A stretch of 64,000 nt of DNA from Candidatus Brocadia sp. (GCA_011525665.1 WYAU01000008.1:54111-118110), one strand, 5' to 3'; positions 7,953-17,179 are shown, counted from the stretch's first letter. A program made the numbers and translations. Notes: a model not told the origin generated them from the sequence alone.

Positions 7953-9430
7953 GCCTGGACTTCTTTTCGTCTTGCAGAGCCAAGTAAGGAAGCAAAAACC
8001 TTTTCAACGGAATGTTTAGTTATCACCTTTGACGTGATTCCGATGCAAATGAATAAAAAGATAAAAACCGTTTTTATCAGATACACATACATAATGTTAA
8101 ATTCTCTTGCTCTAAGATACAAGACAGAAACCGCTGCCCCTGCAATAAGTACAAACAACTGAGCTATTGTCTTCCATTCATATTCAATTCTGTATAATTT
8201 CTGCCCGACGAAGGTTAAAATACTGTACATGACAATATAACCCGTATTTACCGAAATTCCCGCACCAATTAAGCCAAATTTTGGTATCAATAGTATGTTT
8301 GATATTACATTTGCAAGAGTACCAACTACGGTTATAGGAAATATCCAGTATGCCTTTTTTGTATATGCATATTGAACCCCGACAAACATGCCAAACGTTT
8401 GTGTGGCAACGCCCGCCGAAATAATAATTATTATATCAATCGCTTCATAATAGGGTGCAGGCGCTACAGTATATACTATTTCCTGGGCAAAGAGGATTAA
8501 CAAAAGCACTGGCATCAGGGTGATGTAAGAAAATATGGTAAATATCCTTCCTACCGGAACTGAGCCATCTTTGCCTTTATCAAATACCTCTCTGTAATAC
8601 ACAGGTTGAAATGAAGACCAGACGGTGCTCATTAAGAAGAACAGGGTATTGCCTATCGTTTGACCGATATTAAAAACCCCAACCGCTGAGAGAGAAAGCA
8701 TGTTATTTAACAAATACTTATCAAAAAACTTACTAATAAAACCTGTAAAGGATTTTGGTACTACTTGCAGTCCGTATTTTATGTTCTCCAGTAAAATTTT
8801 GCCATTAAGGATAAACAGAGAGTTTTTATTAAAATGAAAAAGCATTACAAGACAGACAGTGAAGGCTCCTGAAAGTGAACCGTAGATCATACCCATATAC
8901 GACATTTTAAAATACCACACCAGCAATAAACTCATTCCCGTAGAAATAGCCGCTTGCAGGATGGTAAATAGTGAATGAAACACCGCCTTTTCCATATTTT
9001 GATACAGGCGCAGGTAAAATGTAATGATCTGACCCAAATAGGCGCTTATATACGCAATAAAGACGGCATGTCCATAAATGGCATTACCCGTTATTATGCT
9101 TGCGATGATTCCTTTTAGACTAAAAACAATCACAGAGGATATGATCAATGACGTGTATAAAAATAATTGAGAGGAAAAAACAAGGGAGTTCAGTTTTTCA
9201 TGGTCTTTCCTGTATTCAAAATAGTATCTCTCAGCGCCAAAGGTTACCCCGAGGCTGAAAATGCCCACTGCAATGGCGGGAAACACACCGGAAAGAACTA
9301 CAATACCAAAATCTTCCGGGGTTAATATCCTGGTTAAAATTGGCAGGGAAAGCAGATTGAGTCCGTACCCAATGAATCTGGGCGCGGCATAAATAAATAT
9401 ATTCCTTATATTCTTTTCGGTTAATGCCAT
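7949..9430 (-). CDS. Wzx-type polysaccharide flippase
   Basis: A 493-residue polytopic membrane protein of the MOP/polysaccharide-biosynthesis family, with about a dozen hydrophobic segments through its length and the characteristic N-terminal region (IFIYAAPRFIGYGLNLLSLP, then RILTPEDFG). It is predicted to flip lipid-linked glycan units across the cytoplasmic membrane. The start at 9430 (MALTEKNIRN) matches the family better than an upstream ATG at 9454 that would extend further into the preceding gene; the chosen start overlaps that gene by 10 bases. Its presence argues that this locus builds a Wzx-dependent glycan and not only nucleotide sugars. Confidence 0.88.
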   Translation of the reverse strand: MALTEKNIRNIFIYAAPRFIGYGLNLLSLPILTRILTPEDFGIVVLSGVFPAIAVGIFSLGVTFGAERYYFEYRKDHEKLNSLVFSSQLFLYTSLIISSVIVFSLKGIIASIITGNAIYGHAVFIAYISAYLGQIITFYLRLYQNMEKAVFHSLFTILQAAISTGMSLLLVWYFKMSYMGMIYGSLSGAFTVCLVMLFHFNKNSLFILNGKILLENIKYGLQVVPKSFTGFISKFFDKYLLNNMLSLSAVGVFNIGQTIGNTLFFLMSTVWSSFQPVYYREVFDKGKDGSVPVGRIFTIFSYITLMPVLLLILFAQEIVYTVAPAPYYEAIDIIIIISAGVATQTFGMFVGVQYAYTKKAYWIFPITVVGTLANVISNILLIPKFGLIGAGISVNTGYIVMYSILTFVGQKLYRIEYEWKTIAQLFVLIAGAAVSVLYLRAREFNIMYVYLIKTVFIFLFICIGITSKVITKHSVEKVFASLLGSARRKEVQA

Positions 9431-11487
9431 TTTACAACATTCTCTTTTCCCCAAAGTTCAGCATATTTCAGGTTTGCGTATTCAAGTGCATCTTCCCTTG
9501 TCCCGCCTTCTTTAAGCTTTTCAAATAACCAGCTAATGTATTGTCCCATTCTCAGGGAGGCGTTTCCATCTTTAAAAGGGTCTCTATCTTTAACCCAATC
9601 AGATACGTCTCCAAAGCCTGGAATACTTTCTGGATGTTCCCTATATTTTTGAATTGCAGAAAAAAGATCGTCCAAACTGTCAAAAACGATCTTTCCCTTT
9701 CCCCATTGATATACAGGGTTGGAATATAATTTTTCCAGGTCTAAGAATACCGTTGGAGTTCCAGACAGATATGACTCCAAAGCAACCGTGCCGCTTAGTA
9801 AAAGCCCTACACACACATCGGCAGCCTGAGCTGCTTCTGTTGGATATTGTTCTGTAACATAACTCCCGCTCTCCATGAATATGCATCTCCCGGTTTCTTT
9901 GGCTCTTTCTATTAAACCGCTTATTGATGCAATTCTCTTATAAAGTGTTTTCGGGTAGCCTGGTTTAAATATTAAACCTATCGTTTCGTCCTCCAGTGTT
10001 TTCTTTAAAAAGTACTCATATATCTCAGCCGATCTCCTGTTGGAAATCACCGTCATCCTGTCATCGGAAGAGTTTTCGTCAAAATAACAAATGACAAATT
10101 GCACTCCTTTGTTCCTTAATTGTTCACGCAATATTTCAGCGTTTTTTTTGACCTCTTTAAATGAATAATCAGTTATGTAACCGCAATACACGAGGTTGCC
10201 GATTCGAGACCGGTTTTCTTCCCATACCCACTGATAAGCAGGGCCAAAAGAAAACAAAACATCTGCACAACTACTTAAAAGGATGGAGGAAAAAGACAGG
10301 TTTGACCATTGATAAGAAATACTAATGCCATTGTTTTTTTCTAGCGCAGCAATTACGGGAATATTAGACATAAAAATATCAACAGGGTTAATATAAATTT
10401 TTATATTATGAGAATTAAAAAAGTCATACCAGTACGCATATTTAATAGCAAAGAAACATATATTCACAAGGTAAAACAAAGGAATACATTTAAATTTAAA
10501 AACTGCGAATAAATACGTTTTAAATATATGTTTGATAAATAATATTTTTAATGCTCTGTATTTTTTTGTGGTAGACCATATAGGAACATTATGTGCATTT
10601 GTTGCTTTCTTTGTTAATGCAATTACCCTCAGCCCGTTGTTTTTGATAGTATCTATCATCTGCTGAGTTGCCGGGATGTCGGTTCTGTCGAAATACACCA
10701 GTATCTGTTCTCGCGGGATATCCGATTTTAAAAGCCAAAAAAAATCACTTCTCCTTTTCAGATCAAATGTAACTGTTTTACCCGTATACCATGCAGCTAC
10801 CAAGGGGATTGTTTTATCAATGGTTTGTGACAATTGATTATCCTTGTTGTTATAGTTATTTTTGCCTTTTTTTGTTATTAATGCATGGATTCTTGCCTCT
10901 ATTTTCTTCAGTGTAAGTGTTTTTTCTTTAACAAAGTTATTAAAATAGGAAAAACCCCCTATAGTGAAATATCCAATGGATTTTATATTTAATTTTGATG
11001 CGTAATGCATTAGGTAGGGCGACCAGATATTTCTCTCAAGAAAAAATATAACCGATTTACTGTCCGAATTTACTCTGTTTTCTGAATGCCATTTGGCGCC
11101 ATTTATAAATACGACAGCATCATTTATCCTTTCCATAAGGGCTTTTTCAAAAAAAAGCAATATCTTTTTTTCATCAAAATGTAGACTGAAACATTTAAGA
11201 AAGCGATTATTAACAAATTCCTTATTGCAAATTTCCAGACATAAGTCTCTTATGTCTTCCGTTATCCTTATGAACTGGCACTCCCCCTTTTCATCCTTTA
11301 TATCTGCGTAGCAAAAATCTGCAAGCTGTGGTTTGGCTTTTAATAGTCTCATCCGAGCAAACATATTTGAAAATAATCTGGCACCGGGAGACGTATTAAA
11401 GTAAAAAATATGCGAGTACTTTATCCCGGACGTGATAAGAGCCGTCAGAGAATAAACGGATAAAAGATCAATGTAAATTATATTCAT
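9421..11487 (-). CDS. Glycosyltransferase-like surface carbohydrate biosynthesis protein
   Basis: A 688-residue protein. The C-terminal part (TEAAQAADVCVGLLLSGTVA, then ESYLSGTPTVFLD) has the helix-loop pattern of GT-B capsule/LPS transferases that bind the nucleotide sugar near a Gly-Thr and a Glu. The middle (about residues 350-390) is hydrophobic and may associate with the membrane. The N-terminal half is not recognised. Its size and architecture are comparable to those of the other large transferase-like gene (5051-7060), without evident sequence identity. It lies 51 bases after the asparagine-synthase-like gene and overlaps the flippase gene. Donor and acceptor are unknown. Confidence 0.6.
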   Translation of the reverse strand: MNIIYIDLLSVYSLTALITSGIKYSHIFYFNTSPGARLFSNMFARMRLLKAKPQLADFCYADIKDEKGECQFIRITEDIRDLCLEICNKEFVNNRFLKCFSLHFDEKKILLFFEKALMERINDAVVFINGAKWHSENRVNSDSKSVIFFLERNIWSPYLMHYASKLNIKSIGYFTIGGFSYFNNFVKEKTLTLKKIEARIHALITKKGKNNYNNKDNQLSQTIDKTIPLVAAWYTGKTVTFDLKRRSDFFWLLKSDIPREQILVYFDRTDIPATQQMIDTIKNNGLRVIALTKKATNAHNVPIWSTTKKYRALKILFIKHIFKTYLFAVFKFKCIPLFYLVNICFFAIKYAYWYDFFNSHNIKIYINPVDIFMSNIPVIAALEKNNGISISYQWSNLSFSSILLSSCADVLFSFGPAYQWVWEENRSRIGNLVYCGYITDYSFKEVKKNAEILREQLRNKGVQFVICYFDENSSDDRMTVISNRRSAEIYEYFLKKTLEDETIGLIFKPGYPKTLYKRIASISGLIERAKETGRCIFMESGSYVTEQYPTEAAQAADVCVGLLLSGTVALESYLSGTPTVFLDLEKLYSNPVYQWGKGKIVFDSLDDLFSAIQKYREHPESIPGFGDVSDWVKDRDPFKDGNASLRMGQYISWLFEKLKEGGTREDALEYANLKYAELWGKENVVKWH

Positions 11488-11538
11488 GAGAGGAAGTAAT
11501 GGTAGATTGGCACGCGGCTGAAGAAGCCATCTGATAGT

Positions 11539-13479
11539 TTAATAATATCCTACGGAAAAAAGTGACAATAAATTACGAAGGAATCCTTCCTGAATACCAA
11601 CAGATTTTCCACAGCAATAATCCTCAATCATCCGGTCAATAAGGCTATAATCAAAATAACGGTCGCTCAGCAATTCTTTATAGTCACAGGCCCTGATTGT
11701 ATCCTTGAAGTATTGCGTCATCCCTGACTCGTACAATAATTGTCCTGTAGGCGATAAGACGTCCTTGTTTGTTTCCATTACATAGGCGTGGGGACCTTCC
11801 TCAATAATTTCAACGGGAAAGCCGAGCTTATTTTTCAGAGCCCATTTGAGTGGATACTTTGCGTTCTTAAAACTCAATCCACGGCCCCAATCTTCCGGCA
11901 TCGAGCGGCAAAAATTTATCAATGATGAATCAAAAAATGGTTGACGGCTTTCTCCGCCATAAAAGTTTGCTCCCAGATACCACTGTCTTCCATTAAATCC
12001 CTGAAAATGGAAGTTTTGATAACAATACATGAGCCAGTGATACAAGGTTTGCGGATCTATGTGTTCATATAACGGGTGAAGATATTCACCCGATAACCAT
12101 TGGCGAAATGCCTTGCTTCCTTCTGTTGTGAATACATGACCGGAAAACGACTCTGAAAAAGGTATACGGGGACTCCCAAAAATAAATGGTATGATGTAAC
12201 GCTCAATTAATGATGCAGGTTCGTTAACGGTGTCGTTAAAATGTGTATTTACATATCTAAATTTAAATAATTGAAATACAAAATCTTCCTTAAAAGTTCC
12301 ATTCTGTACCTTAGCGAAGAAATGCGGTCCGTAAAGATAATTTGCCATCTTGTCGGCATACTCACAGAATGACAACACGCTGTGCCTGATAGTAACATAT
12401 TGAGAATATCCAAAGTTAAATATTGAATCAGCCATGTCTCCATTAATCAGCACGCTTCTTCTTTCTGCTCCCTTGCGGAGAATTTCACCGAGGCGATAAG
12501 AACCATACGCGCCAAAATAATAGAGATGATTTCTTTTCATATCATCTTTTATAGCCTCCCAGTATACCGGGGATTGGTTGCTGGCCAGGTCGAAGTTTAC
12601 TTCCTCAAGTTTTAATCTATAAAATTGTACAATCCTTCTGACCTTTTCCAGTTCATAGGGATTATACGGATTTCCCTTTTGGGAATAATTCATAATTCCG
12701 ATGACGGGTTTTACGTGAGAAACATCGAATTCCTTTAAGAGAATCGCAAGGAGAAAAGTGGAATCCCACCCACCGGATACGCTTACCCAGTTCTCTTCTT
12801 GTGACGCTCTTGAATAAACGGCGTTTTGTATGATTGTCCAAAAATTATCAAGGTGACTATCGTTATACTCAGTAATTTTTACTGGTTCTTCTTCGATCTT
12901 TCTGATTTTTACCTCTTTCCCGTTCCAATGAACAATCTCATTGAGACCGATCTTTCTGATATCTTTGTAAATTGTATGTTTCTTGGGCGTATAATTTAAA
13001 ATGAGAAGGTTGAACAGCGCCATCTGATCATAATCTATCTTCCTTCCGAGAAATGCAACAACGGGTTCAAGCTCCATTGCGAAACACCAGGTACTATCTT
13101 TTTTGGAGTAGAAGACGTCAAGCCGTAAGTGACGGTCTTGAAACAACGTTGCGTTGCCATTTTCTTCTACCAACAGCCCAACAAAGAGGCCTTCGAGTCT
13201 TCTAATAATTTCGTCAATACGAAAAGAACAAAATATTTTTTCAAGTTTGTTTACTTCATTGCGATTGACGTATTTTACTTCTCCATCGGGGTAAACAAAA
13301 TAAAAGAGGCTGCCGTAAAGAAAAATCTTATTGCCATTATTGAGTATAATCTGTGAGATATTATTTGAATCACTGTAGATATGGAGATTATTTTTTTCCC
13401 GGATAATATTGGGGTATTTCTTAGAAGGGCCTTCTCTTGTTTTGCCCAAATAAATGTGAATATTATTTACTATACTCAT
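11539..13479 (-). CDS. Asparagine-synthase-like amidotransferase lacking the catalytic cysteine
   Basis: A 646-residue protein with an AsnB-like C-terminal synthetase domain: the PP-loop SGGWDST around residue 230 binds ATP. The N-terminal half keeps Ntn-glutaminase-like features (FQDRHLRLDVFY, corresponding to the family's RD-x-x-G-x-x-P-x-Y region) but begins MSIVNN, without the Cys that must follow the initiator Met in active glutaminases. It therefore probably uses free ammonia, another amine or another nitrogen donor. Members in polysaccharide clusters amidate sugar acids or amino-acid substituents. It overlaps the acetyltransferase gene by 17 bases. Confidence 0.8.
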   Translation of the reverse strand: MSIVNNIHIYLGKTREGPSKKYPNIIREKNNLHIYSDSNNISQIILNNGNKIFLYGSLFYFVYPDGEVKYVNRNEVNKLEKIFCSFRIDEIIRRLEGLFVGLLVEENGNATLFQDRHLRLDVFYSKKDSTWCFAMELEPVVAFLGRKIDYDQMALFNLLILNYTPKKHTIYKDIRKIGLNEIVHWNGKEVKIRKIEEEPVKITEYNDSHLDNFWTIIQNAVYSRASQEENWVSVSGGWDSTFLLAILLKEFDVSHVKPVIGIMNYSQKGNPYNPYELEKVRRIVQFYRLKLEEVNFDLASNQSPVYWEAIKDDMKRNHLYYFGAYGSYRLGEILRKGAERRSVLINGDMADSIFNFGYSQYVTIRHSVLSFCEYADKMANYLYGPHFFAKVQNGTFKEDFVFQLFKFRYVNTHFNDTVNEPASLIERYIIPFIFGSPRIPFSESFSGHVFTTEGSKAFRQWLSGEYLHPLYEHIDPQTLYHWLMYCYQNFHFQGFNGRQWYLGANFYGGESRQPFFDSSLINFCRSMPEDWGRGLSFKNAKYPLKWALKNKLGFPVEIIEEGPHAYVMETNKDVLSPTGQLLYESGMTQYFKDTIRACDYKELLSDRYFDYSLIDRMIEDYCCGKSVGIQEGFLRNLLSLFSVGYY

Positions 13480-14065
13480 CTTTTAGCAAACCCAATCTGT
13501 AACAATCAAGGTACTTGCCACAGAGGTAAAAATGCTCCCTTAATATGCCTTCAACCTTGAATCCCACTTTTTCAAATGCCCGTTTGGATGCATCATTTTC
13601 CTTAATCATGCCTGTATAAAGCTTGTGAAGATTGAGCTTATTGAACGCATGGTCTGCAATAAGACTTATAGCTTCCGTTGCATACCCTTTGCCGCGTGTT
13701 TTTTTATTGCCAATTAGGATGCCGATTTCTGCATGACTGTCCTTCCAATCAATGAGATGAAGGGTAACATTGCCTATATGTTCCGAGGACTTTTTCAGAA
13801 AAATACCCAATAACATCTTGTCTTTACTGTTATTATAGCTATCAATATAGTTCTTAAGATCATCAACACTAATCGGAAATTTGCCGCTTCCCATAAAAAG
13901 TGTAGTTTCCTGATCATTTATCCAGCTTGTGTAGTCCTCGAGATTGTCTTCTTTCGATAAGGGGCTGAGAAATATATTTTTACTTTCTAAAAATATCGGA
14001 CGCCCTACCGGATCAGATTTTTTCTTATTATGAAAAACCTTGCTTGTATAATTTTTCGATTTCAT
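13463..14065 (-). CDS. GNAT acetyltransferase, PseH candidate
   Basis: A 200-residue RimJ/PseH-type N-acetyltransferase. The acetyl-CoA binding loop is KKTRGKGYATEAI (consensus R/Q-x-x-G-x-G/A), followed by the conserved ENDASKRAFEKVGF stretch. The chosen ATG overlaps the pseI stop as ATGA, which indicates translational coupling. Within a set containing pseB, pseC, pseG and pseI, the missing step is N4-acetylation of the 4-amino sugar, and this is the only acetyltransferase seen, so a PseH role is a reasonable inference. It could instead acetylate another amino sugar made by the locus. Confidence 0.8.
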   Translation of the reverse strand: MKSKNYTSKVFHNKKKSDPVGRPIFLESKNIFLSPLSKEDNLEDYTSWINDQETTLFMGSGKFPISVDDLKNYIDSYNNSKDKMLLGIFLKKSSEHIGNVTLHLIDWKDSHAEIGILIGNKKTRGKGYATEAISLIADHAFNKLNLHKLYTGMIKENDASKRAFEKVGFKVEGILREHFYLCGKYLDCYRLGLLKDEYSK

Positions 14066-15111
14066 CCTACAAACTTCCAACACATAGGGGTTCCCCTTTT
14101 AATATTACAGGATGCCTTTTTGTCTAAAAGAATATCATAATATTTCGGAGGCAGTCCATCTCCGGGACGAATCACTCGAAGATTATGAGCAGTAAACTTG
14201 TCTCCCTTTTCAATGTCCTCTACCACATAGATAGAGCGCCTGAACCTGATAGATGCCTTTTCTTTTTCAGCAGGTCCATAGAAAACTTTTCCCAACGCCT
14301 GCCATGCCTTACGGGTTTCTTCTACAAGGGCCTTCATTTCTTCTGGTTCCATAGAAAAGGCGGAATCAACACCGCCATCTGCACGAGATAAGGTAAAGTG
14401 TTTTTCAATTACCGTTGCTCCCAAAGCAACGCTTGCAACTGCTACACCTATGCCAAGGGTATGGTCTGACAAGCCTACTTCAGCATCAAAAAGTTGACGT
14501 AAATGGGGAACTGTCAGGAGATTTGTATCTTCAGGTGTGGCAGGGTAGGTACTGGTACATTTTAATAATATCAACTCTTTGCAACCTGCATCACGGGCAG
14601 TTTTCACAGCCTCATCCAGTTCTGCAAGAGTTGCCATGCCCGTAGATATAATCATGGGCTTTCTGGTTGATGCCACTTTACGAATTAATGGCAGATGGGC
14701 GTTTTCAAATGAAGCGATCTTATATGCAGGGACGTTAAGACTTTCGAGGAAATCTACGGCTGTTTCATCAAAAGGCGTACTGAATGCGATCAATCCTAGT
14801 TCGCGACATCTTGTAAAAATAGGTTTATGCCACTCCCAGGGGGTATAAGCCTGCTGATAGAGTTTATATAAAGATTTTCCATTCCACAAACTATTACTGT
14901 CGCTAATAAAGAATTCGCCCTCTTCTCTGTCAATGGTAAGAGTATCAGCGGTGTATGTCTGTAATTTAATAGCATGAACGCCTGCCTTTGCCGCTGCGTC
15001 TACGATATCCAACGCCCTTTTCAAAGATTGGTTGTGATTGCCTGACATTTCAGCAATGATAAATGGAGGATGGTTATTGCTGATAGGTTTTTTGTCTATA
15101 TGGATTTCCAC
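14062..15111 (-). CDS. pseI: Pseudaminic acid synthase PseI (NeuB family)
   Basis: A 349-residue NeuB-family enzyme that condenses phosphoenolpyruvate with a 6-deoxy-diacetamido sugar to give a nine-carbon nonulosonic acid. The N-terminal PFIIAEMSGNHNQSL, the strand IKLQTYTADT and the metal-binding region GLSDHTLG with the following IEKHFTLSR are diagnostic. Residues about 285-349 form the SAF/antifreeze-like domain (FRRSIYVVEDIEKGD). The PseI subtype, rather than NeuB or LegI, is supported by the presence of pseB, pseC and pseG. The start is GTG at 15111, preceded by AAGGAG with 6 bases between; this Shine-Dalgarno overlaps the stop of the upstream toxin gene. Confidence 0.9.
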   Translation of the reverse strand: MEIHIDKKPISNNHPPFIIAEMSGNHNQSLKRALDIVDAAAKAGVHAIKLQTYTADTLTIDREEGEFFISDSNSLWNGKSLYKLYQQAYTPWEWHKPIFTRCRELGLIAFSTPFDETAVDFLESLNVPAYKIASFENAHLPLIRKVASTRKPMIISTGMATLAELDEAVKTARDAGCKELILLKCTSTYPATPEDTNLLTVPHLRQLFDAEVGLSDHTLGIGVAVASVALGATVIEKHFTLSRADGGVDSAFSMEPEEMKALVEETRKAWQALGKVFYGPAEKEKASIRFRRSIYVVEDIEKGDKFTAHNLRVIRPGDGLPPKYYDILLDKKASCNIKRGTPMCWKFVG

Positions 15112-15121
15112 AACAAACTCC

Positions 15122-15403
15122 TTATTTCCCCTTTTTGGGGAAATATCTGTAAATCTCTTTTCTATGTAAGAATCTTATAAGAATTATTTCGTTATTTGAG
15201 GATAGTTCCATGCCCAAACGATAGTTCCCAATTTTTATTCTATAAAAAGAGCTATAACCTTCAATTTTCTTTACATGGGGGATTTCACCAGCATTGTCAG
15301 CATTCTCTATCTGTAAAATACAATTCCTTAGTTTTTGCAACAACTTCTTGTCCTTAACTTTATCGACATCTTTATCAAATGACTTTTCTATCTTAAATTT
15401 CAT
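15122..15403 (-). CDS. RelE/ParE-family toxin
   Basis: A 93-residue basic protein with the RelE/ParE fold pattern: an N-terminal IEKSFDKDVDKV helix, then IPHVKKIEGYSSFYRIKIGN and a C-terminal LIRFLHRKEIYRYFP. Family members cleave mRNA on the ribosome or poison gyrase. The gene overlaps its antitoxin by 4 bases (ATGA). It sits immediately before pseI, whose ribosome binding site overlaps the toxin stop, so toxin and sialic-acid-type biosynthesis share one transcript unless an internal promoter exists. The RelE and ParE subtypes cannot be separated here. Confidence 0.8.
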   Translation of the reverse strand: MKFKIEKSFDKDVDKVKDKKLLQKLRNCILQIENADNAGEIPHVKKIEGYSSFYRIKIGNYRLGMELSSNNEIILIRFLHRKEIYRYFPKKGK

Positions 15404-15621
15404 TTGGCGCGCTTTATTTTATTGTCTAATTTTTTTATAAACTTCTGATTATCAATATACTCGCCAGTTCGTCCTTCCTCCATCGCTACACCTAACCCAA
15501 TGTCTTCAATGGCTTCAATGACAGCATCTTCTATTAAATCTTTTCTTTCGGTTAAAACATCAATAAATGTTTCCCTTATCAATTTTTTCAGTTCATTAGC
15601 GCTCATGGTAATGGTTTGCAT
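15400..15621 (-). CDS. Antitoxin partner of the RelE/ParE toxin
   Basis: A 73-residue acidic protein (MQTITMSANELKKLIRE at the N-terminus). The start at 15621 is set by a near-perfect AGGAGG seven bases upstream; a longer frame from 15645 lacks such a site. Its position before a RelE/ParE toxin with a 4-base overlap is the classic antitoxin arrangement. The N-terminal segment may be the DNA-binding part that autoregulates the pair; no specific antitoxin family was recognised. Confidence 0.7.
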   Translation of the reverse strand: MQTITMSANELKKLIRETFIDVLTERKDLIEDAVIEAIEDIGLGVAMEEGRTGEYIDNQKFIKKLDNKIKRAK

Positions 15622-15665
15622 AGTTTTTCCTCCTGTTTGCCTCACTAACTGTTTATGGAACTATG

Positions 15666-15941
15666 TTAAACTGCAGTTTCCAATGCTATCTCCACTATCC
15701 TTGATAGTGTTTTAGGTCTAATACTTTTAATCATTACATATACCACTCTGCCGCCTTCGGCTTCTATAGTTTTACCCAGTTTTAGGTTAAATTCCTTCAA
15801 TTCTGAATCAAATTCCGGCAATAATATAATCTCTGCATTTACAGGAATCCTGGTTTCAACTTCTGGATGTTCAAACAGGTATCGGCTGAACTCAGCGCTT
15901 AACTCAATATTTTTCTCTATCATTTCTTTTTCACTATTCAT
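15666..15941 (-). CDS. Small conserved protein, DUF5647-like
   Basis: A 91-residue protein resembling the DUF5647 family (IELSAEFSRYLFEHPEVE, then EIILLPEFDSELKEFN). Function unknown. Its start codon overlaps the stop of the broken small gene upstream by 8 bases, so the two formed a coupled pair before the upstream gene decayed. Such pairs look like toxin-antitoxin or similar two-gene modules, but no activity can be assigned. The family name is from memory of typical members and should be treated as probable. Confidence 0.6.
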   Translation of the reverse strand: MNSEKEMIEKNIELSAEFSRYLFEHPEVETRIPVNAEIILLPEFDSELKEFNLKLGKTIEAEGGRVVYVMIKSIRPKTLSRIVEIALETAV

Positions 15942-16253
15942 CTTTCCCCTCCATAAATCTCTTTTTATAGTATTCCCAATTTGATTTTAAATCACTTTCA
16001 GCAAAAGTCAAAGCATCATTAAAATCCTAGTTAAATAATGGGGTTTTCTTTACCTCACCTTTCAGATTTAATATATCCCTGTGGGCAAAGCCATGGGCAG
16101 TATCATATCTAACAACAGGATACCATACATTGCCAATCTGTGTTTCATACTGAATTCTAAAAAACATTACCCTGCCTTTGTCCATAATATGAAATGCCTG
16201 TACCGGTCAGAAGCGCTGATTCTTATGCTATATTCTACCACTTTATGAGACAT
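15934..16253 (-). pseudogene. Decayed small gene (frameshift plus in-frame amber), partner of the DUF5647-like gene
   Basis: Starting at the ATG at 16253 the frame reads MSHKVVEYSIRISASDRYRH. The protein then appears to continue in another frame as MDKGRVMFFRIQYETQIG and VRYDTAHGFAHRDILN from 16185. That frame meets a TAG at 16029-16027, yet the codons beyond it still read like protein (FNDALTFAESDLKSNWEYY) to a stop at 15936-15934 that overlaps the next gene's ATG. One frameshift and one nonsense mutation in a gene of about 105 codons therefore explain the pattern. The family is possibly DUF7718-like; function unknown. Confidence 0.6.
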
Positions 16254-16346
16254 TTATAATCCCAATTACAATCACATCCAGCCACCTGTCGTCTTTTAAA
16301 TACAAACTCAAATAATTATTCCTGGTAACCGCTAAGGGTCTTGCCT

Positions 16347-16493
16347 TCATAAATCAGATGGAGTTCTTTTAATCTCGCCCGCCGTTTTCTTTCCTCTTTC
16401 AGTACGGTCAAAGTCAGTATCAAAACTTATAAGGGTCAATGTATACTTCTCAGCCGCAACGTATTGATAGGCATCATCAAAATCTAACCTAAA
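16347..16493 (-). pseudogene. C-terminal remnant of a PIN-domain toxin
   Basis: An open stretch of 48 codons without a start codon of its own reads FDDAYQYVAAEKYTLTLISF and then DTDFDRTERGKKTAGEI before a TGA. This is the characteristic end of small PIN-domain (VapC-like) proteins, including the acidic FD-x-DF metal-site region. The N-terminal half of the domain is absent. A 40-codon frame just upstream (16611-16489, MTNGKKSNKSIIAEIKK) ends next to it and might be related, but it is too short to judge. Confidence 0.5.
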
Positions 16494-16585
16494 CTAATCG
16501 CCTCGCCATTCCAATGCTTTTTTTGTAATTCCGGAATGCCTTTATAAAAGCACTACTGTCTTTTTTAATCTCTGCAATTATAGAT

Positions 16586-17179
16586 TTATTTGATTTTTTT
16601 CCGTTTGTCATACTGTATTTTAAATTCTCTGATTGGAATATCCCACCCTTTCTGAATACATTGTTCAAACTCGGCAAATTCCTTTTTGAAATGAATACTC
16701 CCTCCCGCCTTTTGTGGCTGCGGAATTAATTCATTGTTTTTAATCTTCTTCCAGTTTTCTTTAAATAGCGCCTGAATTTCTCTGTGCAAGATTTCGTAAG
16801 AGCTTTGTAAGGTTTCTTTGTTTTCGTCTATAAAAATTTCCTTTTGTATAATAATGTTTCCCGTGTCAATTCCCTCATCAATACAATGAATGGTTACGCC
16901 TTTTGGGGTATCCTCAAGAAAGCTCCACACATTCGGATGAGCGCCCCGATTCCAGGGTAATAAGGAAATATGAAGGTTTATACAGCCATATTCAGGATAT
17001 TTAATAATTTCAGATGTCAGTAAATATTTATAATTATAGCTGATGATCATATCCGGCTTATGCTCTTTGACCATATTCAAATCTGCTTTTTGTTCTGTAT
17101 ACACGACATCATCCCCGAGAACTTTTAGCCATTCTGCTAGTTCGAAAGCTAAATTGCCGCCTAAAAAAAGTATCCTCAT
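16586..17179 (-). CDS. Sugar-type N10-formyltetrahydrofolate formyltransferase
   Basis: A 197-residue member of the formyltransferase family (methionyl-tRNA formyltransferase/ArnA-N type). The folate-site motif HISLLPWNRGAHP and the preceding Asn (INLHISLLP) supply the catalytic Asn and His; the Asp of the triad is probably in IDEGIDTGNI. It lacks the C-terminal tRNA-binding domain of Fmt, so a free-standing sugar N-formylation role is likely. The start ATG at 17179 overlaps the pseG stop as ATGA. In this operon it may formylate an amino group of the nonulosonic acid or its precursor; this is an inference. Confidence 0.8.
   Translation of the reverse strand: MRILFLGGNLAFELAEWLKVLGDDVVYTEQKADLNMVKEHKPDMIISYNYKYLLTSEIIKYPEYGCINLHISLLPWNRGAHPNVWSFLEDTPKGVTIHCIDEGIDTGNIIIQKEIFIDENKETLQSSYEILHREIQALFKENWKKIKNNELIPQPQKAGGSIHFKKEFAEFEQCIQKGWDIPIREFKIQYDKRKKIK

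Noticed and set aside
9680..9886. A short minus-strand frame within the glycosyltransferase gene
   Set aside because: It lies in a different frame of a long real gene and has no family resemblance.
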